64,000 nt of DNA from Candidatus Rokuibacteriota bacterium (GTDB lineage Bacteria > Methylomirabilota > Methylomirabilia > Rokubacteriales > CSP1-6): the NCBI GenBank assembly GCA_003220435.1, contig QHSL01000061.1:62001-126000 (forward strand). The letters are read 5' to 3'. Positions within the stretch are counted from its first letter, which is position 1; the number at the start of each line of letters is the position of its first letter. The position numbers and the translations under genes are program-made. The notes beneath the pieces are model-generated. The model had not been told where the DNA came from. It was given only the letters and a program-made list of their open reading frames with translations, and did not search any database. Below are positions 8,265 to 15,645 of the stretch, in pieces.

Positions 8265-8669
8265 GTGCGACTCACCAGGAAGGTCGCGCGCCTGATCGAT
8301 GGCGAGCGCGTGTGCCGCGTGGCGACCGCCAACGCGGCCGGCATGCCGCATCTCGTGCCCGTCTGCCAGGTGGTCGCCGACGGAAAGATCTACTTCGCCT
8401 CCGGCGACGACGGCCGCAAGGCGCTGAACCTGGCGGCGAACCCGCGGGTGGCGGTGGCGGTCGACCTCTACTCCGACGACTGGTCGAACATCAAGGGCGT
8501 GATGGTTCAGGGACGGGCTACGCTCTACGCGAAGGGACCACGGTTCCGGAAGATCCGTGCGCTGCTCTATCGCAAGTATCCGCAGTACTCGCGCGATGCC
8601 GCGATCTCCGAGTCGGACTCGATCGTCGTCGAGGTTGTTCCCACGCGCGTCTTCACCTGGGGCTTTTGA
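8265..8669 (+). CDS. PPOX-class (pyridoxamine-phosphate-oxidase fold) F420/flavin-dependent enzyme
   Basis: 134 residues from a GTG 3 bases after the preceding stop. The split-barrel pattern RVATANAAGMPHLVPVC, then KALNLAANPRVAVAVD and DDWSNIKGVMVQG, matches the Rv0121-type PPOX family, many of which use coenzyme F420. No Shine-Dalgarno is visible, so translation is probably coupled to the hydrolase. Cofactor choice cannot be decided here. Confidence 0.85.
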   Translation: MRLTRKVARLIDGERVCRVATANAAGMPHLVPVCQVVADGKIYFASGDDGRKALNLAANPRVAVAVDLYSDDWSNIKGVMVQGRATLYAKGPRFRKIRALLYRKYPQYSRDAAISESDSIVVEVVPTRVFTWGF

Positions 8670-9067
8670 CAGGGCCGAGGGGGTGGGGGTGAGACGGGGG
8701 GCGCGGGACCACGCGGCGCGCGTTCGCTAGCACGCCTCGGCTGGGCTCCATCCGGGCGCGGGTCGTCCGCCTCCCGCTTCTCGGGAACGGGTCCCGTCGC
8801 CCCCGTCTCACCCCCACCCCCTCGGCCCCGCCCTCCGGGTGAAGCGCGCGTCGGCCCGATCGTCGGCGGGCGACCGGCCGACTTCTCGCGCGAACATGCG
8901 GCTCCGGACTGGGATCGATCGAGCCGGATCAGCGACGGGAGCGCGTGGGCCGCGAGCGAGAGACGAGGGGCGCCACGGGTTTGCTGGGCGCTCCGAACCC
9001 GTCATTGGGGGTGTGGGGGCCATTTCTGGCCCGCGCTACGAACAAGTGGGCCGTTTCGGGGCCCCCA
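8670..9067. other. 398-bp non-coding gap holding two repeat structures
   Basis: I see no convincing gene here. The gap contains a long inverted repeat (8672-8828) just after the PPOX gene and two tandem hairpin units (9017-9077) at the end of the GGDEF gene that converges from the right. Both probably act on RNA 3' ends. Confidence 0.6.
8672..8828. repeat. Long inverted repeat, 29-bp perfect arms
   Basis: The left arm at 8672-8700 (beginning GGGCCGAGGGGGTGGGGGTG) is the exact reverse complement of 8800-8828, and the match extends imperfectly another 8-9 bases inward. The enclosed loop is about 80 nt and has no open frame of note. It starts 2 bases after the PPOX stop codon. A very stable transcript hairpin, a terminator-like structure or a non-autonomous repeat are possible. 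Confidence 0.85.
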
Positions 9068-9077
9068 CTACGAACAA
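9017..9077 (-). repeat. Two tandem hairpin units at the end of the GGDEF gene
   Basis: Period 32: CTACGAACAA occurs at 9036-9045 and 9068-9077, each next to a GGGCC-(6-7 nt)-GGCCC hairpin (9017-9032 and 9048-9064). Read on the minus strand, each unit is a stop codon context (TTGTTCGTAG) followed by a GC hairpin; the first copy of TTGTTCGTAG is the actual end of the cyclase gene. It may form a double transcription end; there is no T-tract. Confidence 0.7.
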
Positions 9078-10249
9078 ACGCGGTTGCGGCCGGTGCGTTT
9101 GGCTCGGTAGAGGGCCTGGTCGGCGGTGCGGATGACGTCCTCGGGATCGGCGTCCAGATCGTCCGGCTCCGCGACTCCGATACTGACGGTGACGGAGAGT
9201 GACTTCCGCCCTCCCGCCGACCTGACCGGCTTGTCGGGGCGGCGCGTGGGGCGGTCGCGGCCGCGCACGACGAAGCTCGAGGCTTCGATGGCTTCGCGCA
9301 GGTCTTCGAGGTAGGGCACCGCCTCTTCCGCCGCCTTGCCCGGGAAGAGCACCGCGAACTCCTCACCGCCGTACCGGAACGGTCGGCCACCGCCCTCGGT
9401 GCGCGTGAGCGTCGTGCCGATCAGCCGGAGTACCTGGTCGCCTACCGCGTGACCGTACTGGTCGTTGAGCTTCTTGAAGTGGTCGATGTCGACCATGGCG
9501 ATCGCGTAGACCTCCGGCAGCCGCAGGAGCGCGTCGGTCAGCGCACGGCGCGACGGCAGGCCGGTCAGCTCGTCGCTGAACGCCATCCGGTGCGAAGTCT
9601 CGATCAGCGACACCACGAGCAGGAGGCCGCCGGTGGTCAGGTACACGGTCGACGCCGCGCCGGTGCCCCCGCTGTTGAGCGCGAGGAACGCCGCGATCAG
9701 GGTCCACACGAAGTTCGACTGGATGACCGTTCTTCGGGTGAAGAACCGCAGCCCGACCAGGCTGAGCGCGGCGACGAATGCCAGCAGCGCGAGTTGCGGG
9801 ATTCGGAGCCAGGGGAGCGCGACTGAGACGAAGACGCGATCCAGTCCGCGGGCCAGGTCGGCCAGCTCGGGGCGCAGCAGGAGCGCGACGGCCAGCGGCT
9901 CGGCGAGGAGCACCCCCAGCACCAGTCGGCCGGACCACAAGACGATCGAGCGCTCGGCCAACCAGGCGAGGAGCGCCAGGTCGAGCGGCAGCAGCAGCGC
10001 GATGGCGGCGAATACGGTTCGCCCGGTCGACGACGCGTCAGGGGGGAACGCGGCCAGGGCCCGGTTGGCGGCGAACAGCACCGCGAGGGCGACGGCGAGC
10101 TGGCTCCGGTTGAACCGCCAGCCCAGGAGCAGCCCGGCGCCAAAGACGATCCACGGATAGACGGGTGCCGAGACCGTGACCGCTTCGCGAAGCGACGCGG
10201 ACTGCAAGACGACGGTGGCGCCCAGGAGCAACACGGCGCCGGGCGCCAC
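9068..10249 (-). CDS. Membrane-bound GGDEF diguanylate cyclase
   Basis: 393 residues. About 200 N-terminal residues form several membrane helices with no recognisable sensor domain; the C-terminal GGDEF domain has VDIDHFKKLND for metal and GTP binding and an active-site GGEEF at residues 294-298. The RxxD inhibitory site expected 9 residues before GG is absent, so product inhibition by c-di-GMP at that site is unlikely. A Gly/Arg-rich insertion lies between the GGEEF strand and the terminal strands (about residues 325-350). Start is a GTG without a clear ribosome binding site and could lie further upstream. Confidence 0.9.
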   Translation of the reverse strand: MAPGAVLLLGATVVLQSASLREAVTVSAPVYPWIVFGAGLLLGWRFNRSQLAVALAVLFAANRALAAFPPDASSTGRTVFAAIALLLPLDLALLAWLAERSIVLWSGRLVLGVLLAEPLAVALLLRPELADLARGLDRVFVSVALPWLRIPQLALLAFVAALSLVGLRFFTRRTVIQSNFVWTLIAAFLALNSGGTGAASTVYLTTGGLLLVVSLIETSHRMAFSDELTGLPSRRALTDALLRLPEVYAIAMVDIDHFKKLNDQYGHAVGDQVLRLIGTTLTRTEGGGRPFRYGGEEFAVLFPGKAAEEAVPYLEDLREAIEASSFVVRGRDRPTRRPDKPVRSAGGRKSLSVTVSIGVAEPDDLDADPEDVIRTADQALYRAKRTGRNRVCS

Positions 10250-10279
10250 ATGGGGAAGAAATCTGTCCAGGTTCGCCCG

Positions 10280-10423
10280 CTACTGCGGCGGGTATCGGAA
10301 CGGCGCCCAGCCGGTGCCCCCGACCGGCTTGGGCGTGTACGTCGCGGCGTTCTTCGCGGCTGCCGGCTTCCTGGACGCGGTCTTTTGCGCCGCTTTCGTC
10401 GCGGCCTTCTTCTTCTTTTTCAT
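10280..10423 (-). CDS. Lysine/alanine-rich basic microprotein (47 aa)
   Basis: An ATG-started frame encodes five consecutive lysines, then an Ala/Lys/Thr-rich stretch similar to histone-H1-like tails (to about residue 27), then a distinct end reading TPKPVGGTGWAPFRYPPQ. The aromatic/Gly/Pro-rich tail looks like a conserved short motif rather than random sequence. It lies 30 bases upstream of, and on the same strand as, the cyclase gene. Function unknown; a nucleic-acid-binding role is only suggested by composition. Confidence 0.55.
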   Translation of the reverse strand: MKKKKKAATKAAQKTASRKPAAAKNAATYTPKPVGGTGWAPFRYPPQ

Positions 10424-10452
10424 GCGGCGCACTTTACAACAGCGACGGAAAT

Positions 10453-11358
10453 GTGGTCAATGAGGCCATGCCCCGGGCGGACGCGGCGGCCTCGAGCGCG
10501 AGCCGCGCGGGCCGCGTGACGGCCAAATCGCTCCAGCGGCTCCGCGACCGGCGCTTTCGCCGGCTGCCGGCCCTTCGCGTCCACGGCGAGCGCGCGGCGC
10601 TCGCGTTCATCGACGACGTGGGGTTCGCGTCGACGTTCTATCGCTTCCCTGAAGGTGTGGCGTGTCTGTGGGAGGCGGTGGCCGGCCGGGCGAATCCGCG
10701 ATGGCCCCGGCGCTCGCACCACGACGCCGGCATCGGTCTCACCTGGGACCTCAAGGACACGCTGCCGGCCCGGAAGCTTGTGTACTACGGCAAGCTCCTC
10801 AAGGGCCGGCCACTCCTGGTGGCGCTCGATCTCTTTCCTGCGTTCTACGCGCTGGCCCGCGGTCGGCAGCGGGCGCGCGACTATCGCGCGGAGTACGAAG
10901 CCGGACGGCTGTCGCACACGGCCCGCCGGATCATGGACACGATGGTTCGCGAGCACCCGCAGTACACGCGCGGCGTGCGAGCCAACGTGTTCATGCTCGA
11001 GCCGACGAAGACGCGCGAGTTCGAGCGCGCGATGGCGGAGCTCCAGCAGGGGCTGTGGCTCGTCAAGAGCGAGGAGCGCTACGAGCCGACCTTCTCGTAC
11101 CGCTGGGACCTGGTGGAGTCGTGGCTGCCCGAGGCGGTCGCCGCGGGCCGGCGGATGTCGCGCGACGCGGCGCTCGCGTGCGTGATCGAGCGCTACTCGC
11201 GCGGCGCCGTGTTCACGACCGAGCGGTTGCTCGCGCGTCTGTTCGGGGTCCCGTCCGAGGACGCGGCGCGAGCCGTGGCGCGACTCGTTCACACGGGCGC
11301 GATTCGCGCCGCCGACGTGATCGACGGTTGGCCCGGGCGCTGGCTGGTCCACGCATGA
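10453..11358 (+). CDS. AlkZ/YcaQ-related winged-helix protein
   Basis: 301 residues from a GTG; ATG at 10468 is an alternative. The pattern FIDDVGFASTFYRFPEG, LWEAVAGR, TWDLKDTLPARKLVYYGKLLKGRP and DYRAEYEAGRLS is typical of AlkZ-related proteins, a family of winged-helix proteins named for the interstrand-crosslink DNA glycosylase AlkZ. A C-terminal winged-helix-like segment carries TTERLLARLFGVPSEDAARA. The glycosylase catalytic QxQ/QxD motif of AlkZ is not evident, so a DNA repair activity should not be assumed. Confidence 0.65.
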   Translation: MVNEAMPRADAAASSASRAGRVTAKSLQRLRDRRFRRLPALRVHGERAALAFIDDVGFASTFYRFPEGVACLWEAVAGRANPRWPRRSHHDAGIGLTWDLKDTLPARKLVYYGKLLKGRPLLVALDLFPAFYALARGRQRARDYRAEYEAGRLSHTARRIMDTMVREHPQYTRGVRANVFMLEPTKTREFERAMAELQQGLWLVKSEERYEPTFSYRWDLVESWLPEAVAAGRRMSRDAALACVIERYSRGAVFTTERLLARLFGVPSEDAARAVARLVHTGAIRAADVIDGWPGRWLVHA

Positions 11359-11422
11359 TGAATCCAGGGGCGGCGCTCCGCGCTTGGAGGCGCCGCTCGA
11401 GCGCAGCGGAAAGGAGTCGCTA

Positions 11423-12250
11423 ATGCCGACGGTCAGGCTGAGAGACGCTTCCGAGTATCCCGGCCCGGTCCAGAAGCTGTTCGAGGTGGCGAAGGCCTGG
11501 TTCAACCACGACTTCGCCCAGCCGCCGGCGATGAGCCGGGTCATGGCCTGGGACACCGAGCTGGGCGGGTTCCACGGCCGCGCGATGAAGCGCGCCATGG
11601 CGCCCGGCGAATTCACCCGCGCCGAGAAGGAGATGGTCGCGGCGGTCGTCAGCGGCGTCAACGCCTGCGCGTACTGAGTGCAGGCGCACACTGCAGCCGG
11701 GAAGCTGCAGGGGATGAGCGACGACGCGCTCTGGTACGAAGCCGCGCTGGTGGTCGGCGTCACCAACGCCCTGAACGTGGTCGCCGATGCGCCGCTGGCG
11801 GCGCTCGAGCCCGCGCAACCCGCGCCCGAGGCGGAGGTGGTGTTCGCCGAGATTCGCGCCTTCTACGGACGCGCCGACGTGCCGGCGCCGTTTCGCCGGG
11901 TGGCCGCCGATCCCGGCTATCTCGCCGATCTCTGGGGGGCGACGCGCCGCGTCTCGGCCGACAATCGCCTCACCCGTCGTCTCAAGGAAGCGCTCGCGTT
12001 CGCGGTCTCGGTGACGACGCGCTCGCAGTTCGGCACCGCGTTCCACCTGGGCGAGATGCGCCGCCTCGGCGTGGGCGAAGGCGGCGTCCTGGAGGTGCTC
12101 GGCGTCACGCAGATGTTCTCGAGCTACACGAAGATCGCCGACACGCTCCAGCTCGAGCCCGACATGGGCGCCATCGCGCCGGTGGACTGGTCGCCGGCGC
12201 CCGGCGGCGCGCCGCCCTCGCCGAAGGTGCGGGCGCCGGAAGCCCCGTAG
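11423..12250 (+). CDS. Selenocysteine-containing AhpD-like protein (in-frame UGA at 11675-11677)
   Basis: Read through UGA the frame gives 275 residues. The N-terminal half is a carboxymuconolactone-decarboxylase/AhpD fold: RAEKEMVAAVVSGVNACAY-U-VQAH, where the family motif is C-x-x-C-x-x-x-H. Cys82 is present, the UGA is codon 85, exactly at the second Cys, and His89 follows at the right distance. A hairpin begins 13 nt after UGA. The C-terminal half (about residues 130-250, LKEALAFAVSVTTRSQFGTAFH) looks like a second AhpD domain that has lost its cysteines. AhpD proteins reduce peroxide or peroxidase partners through the CxxC pair; here a Cys-Sec pair would serve. ATG is set by AAAGGAG 8 nt upstream. 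An independent 190-residue start at the GTG after the UGA would lack the active site. Confidence 0.85.
11691..11710 (+). promoter_or_regulatory. Bacterial SECIS-like hairpin in the AhpD-like gene
   Basis: CTGCAGC (11691-11697) pairs perfectly with GCTGCAG (11704-11710) around a CGGGAA loop. Thirteen nt separate the UGA from the stem and 20 nt separate it from the loop, nearly the same geometry as in the peroxiredoxin gene. Confidence 0.7.
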
Positions 12251-12344
12251 TCAACGGCCGCGACGGTCTTCGCGGAGCGTCGCGCGAGCGGCCTCGAGGA
12301 AGCGCTCGGCGGCGTTCGACATCGGCGAATTATGAGGAGAAGTC

Positions 12345-12737
12345 ATGCCAAGGATCGAGAAGGTCTGCGCGAAGTCGGTCTACGATCCGCCGGTGTACTG
12401 TCAGGCCATCAAGGTCACCGGCGCCCAATCGATTCTCTTTCTCTCCGGGCAGGTCGCCTACGACAAGTCCGGCGGCGTCCTCCATCCCGGCGACTTCAAG
12501 GCGCAGGCGCGCGAGGCGTTTCGCGCGCTGCTGGCCCACGTGAAGGCCGCGGGCGGAACGGCCCAGAGCATCGTCAAGGTCAACACGTACCTGACCGACA
12601 TCCGCTACCGCGCGGATCTGCCGGCGGTCCGCGAGGCAATCTTCGGCAAGAAGCTTCCGGCGTCGACGCTGGTCGCCGTGTCGGCGCTCGCGCACCCGGA
12701 CTGGCTGATCGAGGTCGAGGCGATCGCGGTGGTCTAG
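12345..12737 (+). CDS. RidA family protein (YjgF/UK114)
   Basis: 130 residues, the family length, with GAQSILFLSGQVAYD, KVNTYLTDI and a C-terminal IEVEAIAVV strand. RidA hydrolyses reactive enamine/imine intermediates of pyridoxal-phosphate enzymes. The catalytic Arg of true RidA (in PxRSxV) is replaced here (PASTLV), while the Glu of the last strand remains, so it belongs to another Rid subgroup and enamine deaminase activity is uncertain. GAGGAG lies 6 nt before ATG. Confidence 0.88.
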   Translation: MPRIEKVCAKSVYDPPVYCQAIKVTGAQSILFLSGQVAYDKSGGVLHPGDFKAQAREAFRALLAHVKAAGGTAQSIVKVNTYLTDIRYRADLPAVREAIFGKKLPASTLVAVSALAHPDWLIEVEAIAVV

Positions 12738-12762
12738 AGCTGGGCGAGGTCGGCGCGGCCGA

Positions 12763-12930
12763 TCACGGATCGCTGCAATCGCGTACCATCCCGCAGTTGG
12801 TGCAGACGATCTTGCATTGCCGCTCTTCCATCCGCTCGCCGCATCGCTCGCAGACGTGCGCCCAGGTGGCGCCGGCGGAGGATGCGTCGCGGCGGGGGAG
12901 CGGAGGAGACTCGTGCGGGCGGGGCTCCAT
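12763..12930 (-). CDS. Zinc-ribbon microprotein (55 aa)
   Basis: A short frame from ATG 12930 has CERCG and CTNCG knuckles plus two further cysteines, in the arrangement C-x2-C ... C-x3-C-x2-C ... DCSDP. Small proteins with this ribbon and a closing DCSD motif occur widely in bacteria with no known function. The first ~20 residues are Pro/Arg-rich and probably disordered. Start lies only 20 bases from the divergent start at 12951, so the two promoters overlap. Confidence 0.7.
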   Translation of the reverse strand: MEPRPHESPPLPRRDASSAGATWAHVCERCGERMEERQCKIVCTNCGMVRDCSDP

Positions 12931-12935
12931 GCTGT

Positions 12936-12944
12936 TGGTACACT
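12936..12944 (+). promoter_or_regulatory. Extended -10 promoter candidate (TGG TACACT)
   Basis: TACACT preceded by TGG ends 6 nt before the ATG at 12951 with no ribosome binding site between, consistent with a leaderless transcript. Confidence 0.4.
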
Positions 12945-12950
12945 ACCCCG

Positions 12951-13448
12951 ATGGCCGACGACTGGCAAGATATCGAGTTCCTCCGCCACGTCTTCGACGA
13001 GACGCGTGTGGTGCGCAAGCCGATGACCGGCATCATCACCGGCTACCACGTGCTTCCCTACATCCTCGTCGGCCCCGAGCACGACCAGCCGGGGCACTCG
13101 GTCGAGGTGCGCGGCCGCATCAAGGTATCGCCTCGGCTCGTCATCGCCGCCGGGAACGACGCCCCGACCTACGGCGATCTGTTCCACGAGACCGAGCTGA
13201 TGGACCATCGCCTCGTCGCGCGCGTGTTCAGCTTCCGCTACGCGTCTCGCGTCTCGCTCGAGAGCGAGGAGCTGCGGATCCGGCGGCACCAGCGCGACGC
13301 CCACGGGCACCTCGAGCGGGTCCTGGAGGAGCTGTCGCAGCGCGAGGTGATCAACACCGGCGTGATCGCGTCCCCCGACGTGCGCTTCTACCCCGTGTCG
13401 ATCGATCGCTTCATCCGCGAGATCCTCGACCAGGAGTTCCGCGAGTAA
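12951..13448 (+). CDS. Conserved-looking protein of unknown function (165 aa)
   Basis: I do not recognise this protein. It begins MADDWQDIEFLRHVFDE, has a Tyr/His/Pro-rich strand region (GYHVLPYILVGPEHD), a beta segment GRIKVSPRLVIAAG, and ends in a charged amphipathic helix. No membrane segment or signal peptide. Codon usage and GC match neighbours, and the frame is closed 5' by the divergent ribbon gene. The upstream frame continues to 12882, but the ATG with the extended -10 is preferred. Confidence 0.65.
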   Translation: MADDWQDIEFLRHVFDETRVVRKPMTGIITGYHVLPYILVGPEHDQPGHSVEVRGRIKVSPRLVIAAGNDAPTYGDLFHETELMDHRLVARVFSFRYASRVSLESEELRIRRHQRDAHGHLERVLEELSQREVINTGVIASPDVRFYPVSIDRFIREILDQEFRE

Positions 13449-13484
13449 CGGCGCGCGGGGCGGCGCCGTGTCGCCCGCGCAACC

Positions 13485-13514
13485 TTGACAGTCCAGAACG
13501 CCCGATGCTAAAGG
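13485..13514 (+). promoter_or_regulatory. Promoter candidate for the liv operon
   Basis: A consensus -35 TTGACA (13485-13490) is followed after 18 nt by TAAAGG (13509-13514), itself preceded by TGC (extended -10). The substrate-binding-protein ATG is 37 nt further on with AGGAGG in between. Confidence 0.55.
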
Positions 13515-13550
13515 AATATGCGCTGTTGATCGCCCTCAGGAGGTTTCCCC

Positions 13551-14726
13551 ATGCGACTCACCGCGCGAATTGCGCTTGTCGCCGGCGTCGTCGCCGCGGC
13601 GGCCTGTCCGGCCGCAGCGCAGCAGGCACCGATCCGGATCGGCGCCTCGCTCTCGCTGACCGGCAGCTACGCCAAGCTCGGCAGCAACCAGCACGAGGGG
13701 TACAAGCTCTGCGAGCGCGACGTGAACGTGAAGGGCGGACTCCTCGGCCGCAAGGTCGAGTTCGTCGTGTACGACGACCAGTCGGCGCCGCCGACGGCGG
13801 TGCGCCTGTACGAGAAGCTCATCACGGAGGACAAGGTCGACGGCGTGATGGGGCCGTACTCGTCACCGGTCACCGAGGCGGCCGCCAACGTCACCGAGAA
13901 ATACAAGAAGGTCATGGTCTCGCCGCTGGCGGCGACCACGTCGATCTTCCGCAAGGGGCGGAAGTACATCTTCATGGTCATCTCGCCCGCCGAGGGTTAT
14001 CTGGAAGGCCTGATCGACATCGCCGCCAAACGGGGACTCAAGACCGTGGCCGTCGTGAACGAGGACACCCTCTTCTCCAAGGCCGCCGCCTCCGGCGCCC
14101 TGGAGCTGGCCAAGAAGCGAGGGCTGCACGTCGTCTATCAGGAGGCGTACCCCAAGGGCAACACGGACTTCTCGGCGCTGCTGACCAAGGTCAAGTCGCT
14201 GAATCCGGACGTGATCGCGGCGGCGACCTACTTCGACGACGCGGTGGCGCTCACCCGGCAGATGAAGGAGCTGAACGTCAACCCGCGCATGTACGGCGTC
14301 ACCGTCGGCGGCGACCTGCCCGAGTTCTACGACACGCTCAGGCAGAACGCCGAGTACATCTACGGCGCGACCCAGTGGGAGCCGACGCTGCCGTACCCCG
14401 GCCAGAAGGAGTTCCTCGACGCCTATCGGAAGGAGTTCGGCCACGATCCGTCGTACCACTCGGCGGCGGGCTACGCGGGCTGCCTCGTCTACACCGAGGG
14501 CGTCAAGCGCGCCGGCAGCCTCGACTCCGACAGGGTGCGCGAGGCGCTGCTGAAGCTCGAGACGCGCACGATGTTCGGCGACTACAAGGTCGACGCCGAC
14601 GGGTTCCAGCTCGCCCACAAGATGGCGCTGTTCCAGTGGCTGGACGGCAAGAAGTACACGGTCTGGCCCGACGAGCTCGCGTCGGCGAAGACGCGCTTCC
14701 CGACGCCGCCCTGGAACCAGCGCTAG
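13551..14726 (+). CDS. Liv-type ABC transporter substrate-binding protein
   Basis: 391 residues with a Sec signal peptide (cleavage near AAAQ, residues 22-25) and the periplasmic-binding-protein fold type I: IRIGASLSLTGSYAKLG, VDGVMGPYSSPVTEA, and TLFSKAAASGALELAKKRG. It delivers amides, branched-chain amino acids or similar small solutes to the LivHM permease encoded next. Homologues in this family range over amino acids, urea and aromatic acids, so substrate is open. A strong AGGAGG lies 8 nt before ATG. Confidence 0.92.
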   Translation: MRLTARIALVAGVVAAAACPAAAQQAPIRIGASLSLTGSYAKLGSNQHEGYKLCERDVNVKGGLLGRKVEFVVYDDQSAPPTAVRLYEKLITEDKVDGVMGPYSSPVTEAAANVTEKYKKVMVSPLAATTSIFRKGRKYIFMVISPAEGYLEGLIDIAAKRGLKTVAVVNEDTLFSKAAASGALELAKKRGLHVVYQEAYPKGNTDFSALLTKVKSLNPDVIAAATYFDDAVALTRQMKELNVNPRMYGVTVGGDLPEFYDTLRQNAEYIYGATQWEPTLPYPGQKEFLDAYRKEFGHDPSYHSAAGYAGCLVYTEGVKRAGSLDSDRVREALLKLETRTMFGDYKVDADGFQLAHKMALFQWLDGKKYTVWPDELASAKTRFPTPPWNQR

Positions 14727-14766
14727 GCGCGTCGCGCGGCGGGCGCCGGGGCCGGGGCGGGTCGGG

Positions 14767-15645
14767 GTGAACGTCGCCATCACGCCGGCGATGCTCGGGC
14801 AGGTGGTCGTGTCCGGGATCCTCGCCGGCGCGCTCTACGCGATGGTCGCGCTCGGCCTCGCGCTGATCTTCGGCGTGATGCGCGTCATCAACATCGCCCA
14901 TGGGCCGCTCCTGATGCTGGGTGCCTACACCACGTTCTTCATCTACCAGGCGCTTGGCCTGAACCCCTACCTCACCGTCCCGATCACGATGCTCGTTCTG
15001 TTCATCCTGGGCGCCCTCCTGCAGCGCACGCTCGTGTACCGGGTCGTCGACGCGCCGGAGCTCTCGTCGCTCCTGCTCACCTTCGGCATCTCGATCGCGC
15101 TGGTGAACCTGGCCCAGCTCGCCTTCACGTCCAATCTGCGAACGGTCGAGTACGTGACGGGCTCCTACACGCTCGGGCCGCTCGCCTTCTCGAAGTCCCG
15201 GCTCATCGCGTTCGTGGTCGCCGCGGCGCTCGCCGGCCTCGTGTTCCTGTTCCTGCAGCGCACGCGGCTCGGCAAGGCCATCCGCGCGACGTCGCAGAGC
15301 CGCGAGGTGGCGATGGTCTGCGGCGTCGACGTGCAGCGCATCCATCGGATCACCTTCGGCATCGCGGCGGCGCTGGCGGGGGCCGGCGGCGCGCTCGTGT
15401 CGGTGATCGTCGCGATCCAACCCGAGATGGGCCAGATCTGGACGTTCAAGTCGTTCCTCGTCATCGTGCTGGGCGGCGCCGGCAACTATCCCGGCGCGCT
15501 GCTGGGCGGCGTCCTGCTCGGTCTGGTCGAGCAACTCGCCTCGCTGTTCCTGACGACCCAGCTGTCGGAGGCGGTCGCGTACATCCTGCTCGTGCTGATT
15601 TTATTGGTGCGGCCCACCGGGCTGCTCGGCGGTCGGCAGACGTGA
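14767..15645 (+). CDS. livH: Liv-type ABC transporter permease LivH
   Basis: 292 residues from GTG; hydrophobic throughout with about eight membrane helices. GVMRVINIAHGPLLMLGAY near the N-terminus and QPEMGQIWTFKSFLVIVLGG near residue 220-240 are LivH signatures. The stop overlaps the next GTG (GTGA). Its 3' 425 bases are repeated downstream inside the chimeric gene. Confidence 0.93.
   Translation: MNVAITPAMLGQVVVSGILAGALYAMVALGLALIFGVMRVINIAHGPLLMLGAYTTFFIYQALGLNPYLTVPITMLVLFILGALLQRTLVYRVVDAPELSSLLLTFGISIALVNLAQLAFTSNLRTVEYVTGSYTLGPLAFSKSRLIAFVVAAALAGLVFLFLQRTRLGKAIRATSQSREVAMVCGVDVQRIHRITFGIAAALAGAGGALVSVIVAIQPEMGQIWTFKSFLVIVLGGAGNYPGALLGGVLLGLVEQLASLFLTTQLSEAVAYILLVLILLVRPTGLLGGRQT

Noticed and set aside
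8672-8828. Insertion-sequence terminal inverted repeats
   Set aside because: Only about 80 bp lie between the arms and no transposase or target duplication is visible.
9017-9077. CRISPR-like array
   Set aside because: Only two units with a 32-bp period, hairpin in each unit, no spacers and no cas genes.
11678-12250. Separate 190-residue protein starting at the GTG after the UGA
   Set aside because: It would start inside the AhpD active-site helix and lack the catalytic Cys; no ribosome binding site precedes the GTG.
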